From contig JBITNC010000001.1 of NCBI GenBank assembly GCA_050084985.1, positions 55,490,001 through 55,554,000 of the forward strand: a stretch of 64,000 nucleotides of DNA, written 5' to 3'. The notes under the pieces were generated by a model, which saw only the letters and a program-made list of their open reading frames with translations, was not told where the DNA came from and searched no databases. A program made the position numbers and the translations under genes. Source of the DNA: Nageia nagi. Its lineage: Eukaryota > Pinophyta. Of the stretch, positions 34,085 through 45,303 are shown one piece after another. Positions within the stretch are counted from its first letter, which is position 1, and each line of letters begins with the position of its first letter.

Positions 34085-37052
34085 CTCAAGGGTAACTTCA
34101 CCAATTCGATAGACTCCTTAAGCTTACTATATTAAGCTTCAAGAAAGGGCTTGGTGAAAAATTAGCAAAGTTCAGGGTAGATGGATAATACTACAAGTGT
34201 ATAATGTCATATAGAACCTTCTCCCTCATGAAGTGGGCTTGGATTTCTACATGTTTTATTTTCTAATAAAAAATAAGATTCTTAGCCAAAGAAATAATCA
34301 ATTAATTGTTTGAAGAAATTTAAGATAGGTAACCTTATGAGCTTGCTCATACCCAATTTCTTTCATAACATATGGCTTGATATTCAACTTCTATGGTGGA
34401 AAAAGAAATAATACATTGATTCTTAAAAGCCCAAGAGATAATATCTAAACCAATACTTAATGCATATGCAAAGGTTGATTTTCTATTATCTCTATCTCCT
34501 CCATAATTAGAATCTAAGAACTTTGAGAGAATAAATAAGAAAAATTTGGAATACTTGAGAGCAAGATCCTTCATCCTTGCAACATACCTTAAGATTTGCT
34601 TAACAATATTGAGATGCTCAACATACATTTTTTACATGAATCATGCCATTAGATTCATTACAAAGGTAATATCTAGCTGGAAATAGCCAAATAAAGAAGA
34701 CTTCTAATTAATTTTCTATAATATGTAGCATCTACCAATTGAGATTTGAATCTAAGAGATAAAGTGTTCAAGAGATACTAGGATCACAATAGATTTGCAC
34801 TCCTCCATTCCAAAATTTTGTAAGATATCTGATATATATGTGGATTGATTAAGATAAATATAATTCTTGTATTGGTATATTTACATGCCAAGGTAATAGT
34901 GTAAGAGACCAAAATCATTCATTTCAAACATTATTTTAAGTTTGAATATGCACTCTTAGATGATTTTATCATTATTATTAGTAATTAGAAGATCATCCAC
35001 ATAAAAGAGAATCAATACCACATCTTTTTCTTGATTAAAAACATATATATCAAATTAAAAGAAGCACTTGAAGAATATAATATCTACAAAGTAACCTAAA
35101 ATCTTCTTATACCATGTTTTAGGTGCTTGCTTAAGTCCATATACTTACTTCTTTAACTTGCACACAAATAACTCTTTTCTTTTTATAATAAATGCTTCTA
35201 GTTGATTCATGTAGATTTTCACATCTAAGTCACCATTGAGAAACACACTCTTAAAATAAAGTTGAAAAACTTCCATCCCTAAGTTGCTGAAAGAGTAAGG
35301 ATTATTCTACCATTGGGCATCTTTTCCATGGGAGAAAAGGTTTTCTCATAATCAATTCCATATTTTTGAGCAAAACTTTTGGCCACTAACCTTACCTTGT
35401 ATTTATTAATATCCTCAATTGAATTATACTTAACTTTGTAGATCCACTTATTGCCAATCATATTCCTCTCATTGAGATAAGGAACCAAGTCCCAAGTTTC
35501 ATTTTTTATAAGTTCCTTATACTACACTTTCATGGCTTCCATCTAGCACTCATGATTTGAAGCTTCATTTTTGTTAATAATTTTAGCAAATAAGGACTTT
35601 TTCAAGGTCATACTTCTCATTATCCTCTATGTTAGGGAACTTTTCTCTTGAGATGAATTATCTATATTGATATCCAACCAGATAGGTGTACCATAAGATT
35701 CATCTAGATCGTTAATGTCCTCATTAGGAGCAAACTCCTTAGGAAGTTCATTAAACTTTACATCCCTTGATATGAACACTATTCTATAGGAAGGAGAGTA
35801 GATATGTAGCCTCTATACTAATTATTATATCCCATAAAGATGCATTTTGTAGCTCTTTTATCCAAATTTTCCCTTTTCTTAGAAATAATATGGGAGAATG
35901 CTTCATAAACAAACACCTTAAGGTGAGAAATGTTAGGTTTCTTTCTTTTCCATACCTCAAAAGGGGTTTTACCCTCAATGATTTTTATAGGACACATATT
36001 CAAGGTGTAAATTATAGCACTCATAGCTTAATCCCAAAAGAAACAAGGAAGATTTCTCAACATGTATCTATCCATCTCCATAATTATCTTATTTTTTCTT
36101 TCGATGGCACTATTTTGCTAAGAAGTGTGAGGAATTGTAAACTACCTCTTGATCCTATAATTGGTACAAAATTAATTAAATTTATTATTGTTATACTCAA
36201 TAAAATTATGTGATCTTAGCATTTTGATTTTAAGGTTAGTTTTATTTTCAACTAAGGCCTTGAAATATTTGAACCTATCAAAGGTTTGATCTTTATGCTC
36301 AAGTAGATAATCAAATTTTATCCTACTAAAGTAGTCAATGAAGGTAAATACATAAGATGCTCCTCCAAGTGACTTAGTCTAAAATAGACCCATCAAATCT
36401 AAATGTACAAACTAAAGAGGGTGGGATTCCCTTGTTGATTTATCTTTTTCAAATATTTATCTATTCATTTTGTCTAGGATGCACTTCTCACATAGACTAT
36501 TTATGGGTAAAATCAAAGGAAAACCTTTCAAAAGTTTTTGATCTTTGATAACTTAAATACTTTTATAGTTAAAGTTTCTTAAATGATGGTGCCAAATATT
36601 TTCCCTAGAAAAAATATTTTTAGCAAGTACATCTTTGTTGAAACTTAATCCACAATGTAGAGATCATCTTTCACTAATCCTTTCATCAAAGTGGTAAGTC
36701 CCTTCTTAATGCACCAAGAGTGTGAGTTGAACTCAAATGAGTATACTTTTCTTGCAATTTGAATTACAAAAAGAAGGTTCATTCTAAGCTTAGGCACATA
36801 GAGCATATTTTTAAGAACCTTTCCATGAATTAATACACTCTCAATCTCTTGAAATTCTAGGATTGAATTATCACCTATCACAATTGCATCCATTCTATAA
36901 TTATGAAAATTTTCAAACTTATCATTTTCAAAGCATAAATGGTTAGTGCATCTAGAGTAAAAAATATAATCAATCAAGAAAGTGTAATTCATGGAGTAAA
37001 GAGAAAAAATAAATCTAGATTTAATATTCTTCTTTTCTTTGAATTTTTTCAC
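34085..37052 (-). pseudogene. C2 pol relic (protease, integrase, RT, RNase H)
   Basis: Minus strand, from right to left. The protease at 36940-36960 reads YSRCTNHLCFENDKFENFH; the family has DSGCTNHL, so both catalytic Asp and Gly are replaced. The GAG-pre-integrase region is LMKGLVKDDLYIVD at its start. Integrase C-terminal part near 36024-35818 includes MCPIKIIEGKTPFEVW, KPNISHLKVF, and KRATKCIFMGY. RT from about 35488 holds GNKWIYKVKYNS and KVRLVAKSFAQKYGIDYE. RNase H at 34628-34347 reads ILRYVARMKDLALKYSKF, with STIEVEYQAIC near the end. Stops and frameshifts separate all blocks. It is a close relative of C1 and C3. Confidence 0.85.
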
Positions 37053-37870
37053 ATTTTTATTTCTTTATTTCTTTTCTTTTTGTAGCAATCAAATTCTTTG
37101 TGATCATGGTCACCATAAATGTTACAATTATCATCAAATTTAGCCTTGGGATTTGATTTATTTGATTTTCCCTTTCCATCTCTTTGTTTGTAGTTATCCT
37201 TCTTTTCAAATTTGTTGGAGATAGAAGGAAAAGACTTCTTTCGATGCTTGAACTTCTTTTTGAAAGGAATTTTGGTTTCTCCTAGAGAAATATTATTATC
37301 CTTTGGAGAAGAGATCAAAATGTTTTTATTAAGATTTTCCTCATGCTTCATAAGGAGCCTTGAAAGGTTTTCAAGATAGAAAACTTTTTCTTCTTCATCA
37401 AGTGTAGTCTCAATAACTGTCATAAAGCTACTAAAATTTGAAAAAATATTTTGGAGAATGATTAAGACAATAAACTCATCATTGATCCAATTGCAACCAT
37501 AACCAACAAGTTAGGTTCTAAGGTTAATGATCTTATTCAAATATATGGTAACATTTTCATCTTCTCCTTGATGAGATTGAATCAATTATTGGAGAATGGT
37601 GAACCTTCTTAAAAACTTGGACCCTAGGTAGATTTTATTGAACCTATCCCAAGCTTCCTTTGTAGAGGTTGATGAAGAGATCATAAGTAGCAATTCATAT
37701 AACACTACATAGAAAATCATAGAGATTTCAAACTCATTTTTTGTGTTGTAAACCTTAAGTTTCTTCTAATCTATAGGAGCAACTAAGTTCTCACTAACTA
37801 TTTTCCATAGTTTCCTTACCTACATTTCAACTTTCATCTAAGGTTTCTAAATGTCACAGTTAGAACAGTT
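37049..37870 (-). pseudogene. C2 gag relic
   Basis: The C-terminal part is open at 37423-37049. It has a Lys-rich stretch (PFKKKFKHRKKSFPS) before a knuckle CNIYGDHDHKEFDC, where the second Cys is Tyr, the same change as in the G1 knuckle. The more N-terminal UBN2-like part is readable with stops to about 37870. It aligns with the C3 gag. Confidence 0.75.
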
Positions 37871-38149
37871 GAGAATGTGCTTGGGTAAGAAGGTTTCTCC
37901 TATTTAATACATAAGAAGGCGAAAGTGTTATTAAATATAATAATGTTAAATCTATGTTGAGTGTAATCATACATGTTTAGATTTTAAAATAATCAACCTT
38001 ACATGTATATGATAAATTTTGACCAAGGATAGTTAAAAGGATATGCTTAACTTGTTTAACAAAATTCACATGTGCAAATGTTTACAATATAATCTCATAA
38101 TAAATACCATATAACCATTTAAAAACCAAGTACATAGTTGTATACAGGG

Positions 38150-38790
38150 ATAAAGTTGAGGTTTATTTTCTTATCTAAAATTAGGCTTTCACCTAGATGC
38201 CTGCAAGTTGAAACCTAGGTTTTAATAATCCCCAACTAGTTCACCTTGATCAATAATATACTCTTGCAAGGAGGAGTAATAACTATTTTTCAAGGTTATG
38301 ATATATTTTAGATTGGATAAATTATTATCTTGATTAGGTTTCAGGTTGTCCTCTTAGGTTATTAGGATAATCCCTGAATGGACATGCAGACATGTGGTAT
38401 CACTACACACATGCCTATCAACCTATTTGGAGTTATGTCCAAAATAATAAATAACTTAAGGGAAATTAAGAAGTACAAACTTTTTACCATTTGGATCATC
38501 ATACTAAAGGCTCTAGTTTTCTATTTCTTCACCTTGTGGCTTCCTAAAAAAGTCATGTTACAGAATGTACGTGTGGATGTGTTCATTTTAGGGGTGCACT
38601 TTCAATGTTTTATGATTTTGTAAGAAAATAAAGCAAAGTGCATAACATAAAATAAAGTGGATAAAAAAATGATACATCATCCAACAATAAATTGAAACCT
38701 AAGAGTCCAATGGGTTTTGTTACTAACCCCAAAAGGACCTCTTTACATAAGTTCTATATTTTTGCATAAGTCCACCCATAATTTTGCATA
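38150..38790 (-). repeat. Conserved copia leader block, C2 copy
   Basis: Inverted relative to the C1 and C3 copies and aligning with both. On the plus strand it reads CACTACACACATGCCTATC near 38400. Confidence 0.85.
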
Positions 38791-40900
38791 AGTTCACCAT
38801 TTTTAAGTAAAAAATAAGTATAACCCCCCATTTTTACTTAATAAAAGTGAACTTAAAAATTTCATCTCTTTATTGCAATATACTTTAAAAACGATTGATA
38901 TAGCACTTAGGAAGAAATACCTCAATTTTCCAAAAATCATTCAACCTTCTTTAGCAATTTTACCTTTAACATTAAAATAAAAATGCCACATTTTACCATA
39001 GTAAGAAGATTAAACATCCCCTTTTCAATTTGAATTTAGTGAAAAAGTTTTACACTAAGGAAAAAATACCTCCAAAAATGCCGCTCCCTTGATATTTTAC
39101 CTTAGTAAAAACTTTTACTTCTCTAAATAAATTCCTTAAAACATATAACTCCACATTTAATGTTTTGGGCAATAGGAATTTATACTTTCATAAGAAAATT
39201 AATCCTATTTTAAATTAAAAAATATGCATTTCCCCCCTTTTTACTTAAATCAATTCCTATCTAAGTAAAATTATTCCCCTCCTTTAAAAAAAAAATGTAT
39301 AAACCTTTTAAGGAAACACATTGCCCAATTAAAGGAAAGAAATGCACACTCCCCCTTTTTTTTGTTGAAGTTGCATGCAAAGTTAAGTTAATTTTTCCTT
39401 TTATTTTGCAATAGGTTCCCCATAATAAGCTTTTTAAAGTAAAAAATCACACTACTAACAATATAATCCTCTCTCTTTTTTAAAAGTTTAAAAATAATCT
39501 TCCCTCAAAATATCTTCATAAAAAAAATTAACATACTAAAAATTATAGAGGAAAAGATTTAATCCACCAAATAGGTTTGAGTGGATATTAATGGAGGCAT
39601 GGTAAGGGTGCATGATAAGTGTTTCATTAAGGATTTTCATTGAGGTGAAGGGTAAATGGAATTTGAAGATATGATGATGCACAAGTAGAGATGTGATGGA
39701 TGTTTTGCCATACCCCCTTTTCTAGATGCAGATGATGCCTCAAATCAAGGTGGGGTGGCCAAAGGAGATAAAGACAAAGGAGACAATCATGATCTTGGTG
39801 TTGGAAACCTAAGGGATAAAATTAATTTTTTCTACTTGGTGATGAAGGTCAAAGGATCATGGACCAACAAGTCACCCCAAGGTCGCGAGGGTCAGGAGTT
39901 GACCTAGGTAGGGGCTGTAAGAGCCACCTAGGTTGAGGTTATGCGGGCTATCTATACATAGAGGTTAGGGTCACAAAGGATCATGGGCTTTGAAGGGCTA
40001 TTCAAAGGCTTATAGGTAGTGACATAACACATAACCTAGGTTTATGGCATCATAAGTGGAGGAGGTGGCCTGCAACATGCTACTGAGGGGATGGGCTAGT
40101 TTCTTGGCCAGGATGAATCCACATAGTGAGAGAAGTGGAGTGTTCAGATAGTAACATGTAAGGTAGAGCAACCCATAACAATAGTGGTAGGAAAATTTCA
40201 CCAAGTATCAACCATCAACTCGATTGCTCACCTAGTGGCATCAGGGTTTAGGCCATTATGGGCCAACTAGGGGTTGATTACTCCCCCTAAAAAATTATTT
40301 AATATAAATTAAGAAAAAAACTTTTTTGTTTTAAATAGTTTTCCCTATTTATATTATTTTTGATTTAAAATTTTCTTTAGCCAAAAAAATGAAATTCCCC
40401 ATCATAATTTTAAAGAAAATAAATTTTTGTTTCAAAAAACAACAAACCTTTGTATTGTAAAAAAAATATTTTGACAAAATAAAGCCTCCCACATAACTTT
40501 ATATACAACATTATTTTATATATAAAAAAATTACAAAATTAGAAAATTGTAATATTTTAATATAAAAAAATTACAATTCTTTTACTATCATAATTTGCTC
40601 AATAATATAATGTTATACATATCTCAACCAGGTCTCGGGTTCCTATGGTTGGAGTAAGGGTGAGATCCTTGTAAAACCCTATGATGTAAGTAATATTTAT
40701 TAAAAAAAAGAATAATATATTATTATATTTTAAGCAATTTTTGTTTAAAAAAATGCTATTAACACAAAAAATTAGAATCATGAAGTAATAAATGAAAGGA
40801 GAGAGATTATACCTTCAAAGGTTTTATATTAAAAAATGAAGATGAAATAAAGAGTGAAGTGAACCTTTGAAATAATGTTTAAGAGGAGCCTTCACACCAA
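38791..40900 (-). other. C2 leader between primer-binding site and conserved block
   Basis: Non-coding. 38800-39560 is rich in short A and T runs. 39560-40280 is less AT-rich (GGTCGCGAGGGTCAGGAG near 39885) without a domain. Nothing is supportable as a gene. Confidence 0.45.
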
Positions 40901-40912
40901 GCTCTGATAATA
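40901..40912 (-). other. Primer-binding site of C2
   Basis: On the minus strand TATTATCAGAGC, 10 of 12 bases of the initiator-Met complement TGGTATCAGAGC, next to the LTR end. Confidence 0.75.
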
Positions 40913-40914
40913 AA

Positions 40915-41431
40915 TTAAGGATTTAAGCCTTAAAAAACACATTCATAATCTACCAATATCACTTGAAAGCTCTCTTAAACATCAATACTCAAAGCATAAA
41001 CACAATAGCCAATCTCACAAATTTGACACACATATAAAGTGGTTCCTCTCATACAAGAGAGTACATACACTAACTAACTCTTATCTTTCTCATTCACAAA
41101 GATAACTCTCTTACAAAATTTCTTTCTTCCTCTCTTAACACTAATCCTAGAGTATAACTTTGATTCAAGTTTTGGTGTATAATCTCAAGGAGAGGGCATT
41201 CTATTTATAGGCCAAAATCCTTCCTTGGATCACCCTTTTAACTAATGTACAAAGGCATAACATGCTTCACCATTTTACCTAAGGTGAATGCTCATGAGAA
41301 GGAGTGTAGAATAAGTTACAATATCATATTCACTTAAATACTTAAGGCATATAAGGATACCTTTAAGCATTGGTGAATTTACGAAGAATAACACTACAAA
41401 ACCTTATAATAATGCATTATGCATTCCAACA
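40915..41431 (-). repeat. 5' LTR of C2
   Basis: On the minus strand TGTTGGAATGCATAATGCATT to GGCTTAAATCCTTAA, homologous to 26123-26606. It contains a TATAAATAG box near 41205 (minus strand). Confidence 0.85.
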
Positions 41432-43785
41432 TAGTCACCTTAGTAGGATTAGATGGGTGGCACCACCCCCCTCCACCATCGCTTGGCCACTGCATGGCCT
41501 TCCCCTTTGCCATCAAACCTATTAGTTTTTATTTCACCCCTAGCTTAGCTTAACTTCCCCATGTTATATCCATTGTTTGTTAACCACCTTGCCTCCCTTG
41601 CCCCTTCATCTGTTATGAATTCACAATGGTGAAATCAATCTATAACAATATTGGAGATAAACATGGTTGTAGTATAACAATCATCATAGGTTTTTCAATG
41701 GCTTAGCATCTCACTCCACCTCACAACCTTCATGGATTAGATGTTTCTTGGCCATTCCAACTCCACACCTCGCTAGTTGGATCCTAATATCGAGCCTCTA
41801 AGTTAATGACCTCAAACTTGCCCATATGTTACATCACCACAACTCATAGATTTGAAACTACTAGCATCCATTTCATAACCAATTTATCAAGTACTTAATA
41901 TGATTAGTAAATATTTATTAGAGTGAGTGGTTTGATACCCAACAATGGTGGAAGGGGTGGTAAAGGCACCAGTTGAAGGTGACCCATTCAATCTTGTTAA
42001 AACACCACCATATATAATAATCTTCTCATGATTCATCATGCACTTCCTAACATCTTATTATATTAGCTCCCCACCAGCCTCCCCACTAGCTACCTCAAGC
42101 CTCCCCTCCCATAACTAGTAGAACCCACTCCACCATGGTCTCAATACTCCACCATAGCTGCCTTGTTATTAGGAATCCAAAACCCATTATCTACGGACCC
42201 ACTACCAACCTTCCCATCATTGGTGGTCCTCCCATTTGCTACACTGATTCCTTTGCTAACTTTACAACCCCCCTTATCAATAACAACCCTAGGCATGACT
42301 GCTACCCACCTGCACTTCAACATGTATTTTACTCCTATAGATATGCATTCACTTCTCCCAAATTCATTATTATTTGATAAAGATAATAATAAAAAATAAA
42401 ATTAAAACCCTATTCAAATATACATTGAGTACAAATCTCTCTTATATTTATTACATTTGGTGGGCAAGTATAATATTTTTTATTTTTATTATAGGCATGG
42501 TGGATGGGTTATACATACTTTGCTTGCATGTTTGACTCTCTATTAAACATGCATTTATGAAAAGTTATTAAATAATAACCATTTTTTTAAAATAATATTT
42601 GTTCTAAGGTTACTTAACATTTTAGGTTATTAAAAAATGAGGGGGAGAATTGTTTTTAATCCCTTAGTAGTTGATTTTTTTTAGCCAAAGGGGTATTTCC
42701 TTAGCTTAATCTTTAAAAATGAGATACTTTAAAAAATTATTTAATAATATTTGATAATTTTTAATACAATATTTGATTATTGTTAAGGTTATTTAACTTC
42801 TAGATTTATGTAGGGAAAATATTTGGGGAGTTAATTTTTTGAAAGTTGAAAAGGGGGGAATTATTATTATTCTCTCTTCTCTCTCTCTCTCTCTTAGATT
42901 TAAAAGGAAATTTTTTTAATGTAAAATTGAAAAGATTTTTTTAACTAAGTGCCTTCTAATGTTGAAAGGGAGATGATTTTTGCTAAGTTCAATTTTTTAA
43001 GTAAAAAGGGGGACTCCTTATTGTTACTTAAAATAATGAACTCATGCATTTTTTGTAAAGAGGTCCTCTTGGGGTTGGGAACAAAACCCATTATTGGACT
43101 CATAGGTTTCATTTTTGGATGATGTGTCATTTTTAAAGCACTTTATTTTGAGCACTTTTTTTTTTTTTATTTTTGAAATCAAAATCACAAGCATTGAAAG
43201 TACACCCCCCTAAAATGAACACATCCACATGTATATTCCATAACATGACTTATTTGGGGAGCCATGAGGGGAGAAAAAGAAAGACCAAAGCCTTCAATTC
43301 AAAAATCCAAATGGTGTAAAGTCTATACTTCTTAATTAGCCCTAAGTCCTTTGTTAGTTTGTATAGAACTCCATATAAGTGGATAGGCATATGTGTATTG
43401 AAACCACATGTCCACACGTCCATTCAAGGATTATCCTGATAACCTAGGAGGAAAAATTGAAACCTAATCAAGATAATAATTTGGTCGACCCAACATGTAT
43501 CACATTCTTGGAAAATATCTAGTACTCCTTATGAAAGTATATTACTGACCAAGGGAAACTAATTAAAGATTGGAAGGACTTGAGCTCCATGTGAGCATCC
43601 AATTGAAGGCCTAATTTCAAATAAGAAAATAACCTCAACTCCACCCTATGTATAAACAATGTTACTTGGTTATGATAAAATATTGGATGTATGCATCATA
43701 TGATTTAATGAGTTTGAAAACTTTTTCTTATGTGAAATTTGTTAAACAATTTTGTTGCAATGAAAATTGAGTTGGAATATAGAAT
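41432..43785 (+). other. C1 leader, second part
   Basis: Continues C1 after C2. 41440-42330 is C-rich on the plus strand with many CACC/CCTCCC stretches and no convincing gene. A CT repeat lies at 42871-42894. 43040-43660 is the conserved copia leader block. T1 interrupts the region at 43786. Confidence 0.55.
43040..43660 (+). repeat. Conserved copia leader block, C1 copy
   Basis: Aligns with 27330-27960 and inverted with 38150-38790 (for example TGGATAGGCATATGTGTATTG near 43380 and GGGGAGCCATGAGG near 43256). It supports assigning this stretch to C1. Confidence 0.85.
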
Positions 43786-44598
43786 AACACAAAATGAAAA
43801 TTACTCTTCAATCTTCATTGAACCTCAAATTATATAACATAGATAGACATGGTGTAATTGCAAAATGATATTCAATCTTAGTTCAAACTACAATTCGCCC
43901 TTAAAAGGGACTTTTACAAATGTATGTGCCAAAATAAGAGTTAGATCTCCATTGTTCTTTGGGTGGCTTGCTTCTTTCCTTGATGTAGATAACCTGTAAA
44001 TCCTACACACATGCAATAAACAATAACATCAAAGCATCTATGTATAGAATGTATTGAAATGAAGCTAATATAAAACAATAAAAGCAATGAGTTAATAAGA
44101 TTTTGGCAGCATTACCCTACTTCAAAAATTGGGCTCAATTGGGGTCAATTTGGATCATCTTCATTATTTTGCATTAGCTTGTATTTATAGATTTTCAGGC
44201 GAGACGTTTCAAGGTCTGAACGGGAAGTGAAGAGCCACCACGAGTCGTAACTGACCTCCTCTATCCACCTCATCTTGGGAGATGAAGCGCTTCGAATTCC
44301 CTTTTTGATTCTATGTTCGGCGGTTACAGAGTCACCGGCGTTTGTATGTCGAACGCCGGCGATTCCCTTAAAACGCCGGCATTTTATATTAAACGCCGAT
44401 GACTGGTAAATTACATTAAAATGACCACTTAAAGGTCAAATTTCCTCAAAAAGAAGTTATGTAACTATTCATTTTACATACACTCTATGAGGGCTATTTA
44501 ATAATAGGATTTCTAAACCTATTTTATGTTTATTACACCGAGTTATGATTATTCTAATGTTTACTTGGTCAATCGAGGGACATTTTTAGATGTCTACA
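43786..44598 (-). repeat. 3' LTR of T1
   Basis: 813 bp, about 97% identical by eye to the other LTR. It contains four AAACGCCGG-type sites between 44331 and 44402 (see the motif entry). Confidence 0.9.
44331..44402. promoter_or_regulatory. CG-rich motif cluster in T1 LTR
   Basis: CACCGGCGTTTG (inverted copy), then GAACGCCGGC at 44351, AAACGCCGGC at 44371 and AAACGCCGAT at 44391: exact 20-bp steps. The partner LTR (51111-51180) has the same sites eroded by C to T and G to A changes (for example GAACGTCGGTG). Confidence 0.65.
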
Positions 44599-44613
44599 TT
44601 TTGCCCCTTTTTG
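44599..44613 (-). other. Polypurine tract of T1
   Basis: CAAAAAGGGGCAAAA on the minus strand, directly before the 3' LTR. Confidence 0.8.
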
Positions 44614-45080
44614 AAATTATCAACCGACTAATGCGATTGATGATTTCAAAAATATAAAACGGGAAGCTTTAATGCTTGATTGTTTGTTGTTACCACTTTT
44701 GACTCAATTTCTCAGGTGAATCAAACCATGATAAAATGTGTTTCCTTCTTACATTTGATGTAATTTTGAAAACAAATTTGCATATACCTTAGAAGTAACT
44801 GTTTTCGGTACGATAATGTGTTGAGCTTATGTGACAGCTGCATGACATTTCTGTTATGTCATCTTATGTGTCTAAGCGCACATGTACTGTATAAGCCTTC
44901 CTTAGTATATAAGTTTTAATGGTGTTGTCTTTTGTCTCGACAACAGGGTTTCAAGATGATCTCCTGTAACAAAGATACATCGTATTTTATCATTATTTGA
45001 TTTTCTTGACCAATTTAAGGCTATTGTTTGAGGAAAACTTAATGTTTTTAGGATTATTTCTAAACACGACATTTTACTCC

Positions 45081-45170
45081 CAGTCACCGGTGTTTATTTT
45101 CGATCACCGGTGTTCGTAACTTAAATCGTCAGCGTTTATCAACAGTCACCGACGTTCGTACTCAGGTCGC
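45081..45170. promoter_or_regulatory. CG-rich motif cluster upstream of the PMD gene
   Basis: CAGTCACCGGTGTTTATTTT, CGATCACCGGTGTTCG (20 bp on), ATCGTCAGCGTTTATC and AGTCACCGACGTTCG: four related units at 20-22 bp spacing, 140-220 bases before the PMD start codon. Confidence 0.6.
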
Positions 45171-45303
45171 CATTTTTTAAAAAAAAGAAAAGAATTTTGT
45201 CCTTTTCTCATATGTTTCTTAGCTGTCCCTTTCGTTGTCTGCCAGGGCCATTTACCATTGCTGATTCGTCGATTCTCAACCGTTGATATTCACTGTATTC
45301 AAT

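Larger units (their letters stand above)
26123..41431 (-). mobile_element. Ty1/copia element C2 (minus), nested in C1 and containing C3
   Basis: 5' LTR 40915-41431, primer-binding site 40901-40912, leader, gag, pol, polypurine tract 26607-26616 and 3' LTR 26123-26606 are all on the minus strand and in copia order. Flanking pentamers are TAGTA (left) and TAGTC (right), a 4/5 target duplication. C3 interrupts the region between pol and 3' LTR. Confidence 0.85.

Noticed and set aside
42135-42399. Overlapping ORFs on both strands in the C1 leader
   Set aside because: Three frames are open at once in a C-rich stretch. No domain, and the position is within a non-coding leader.
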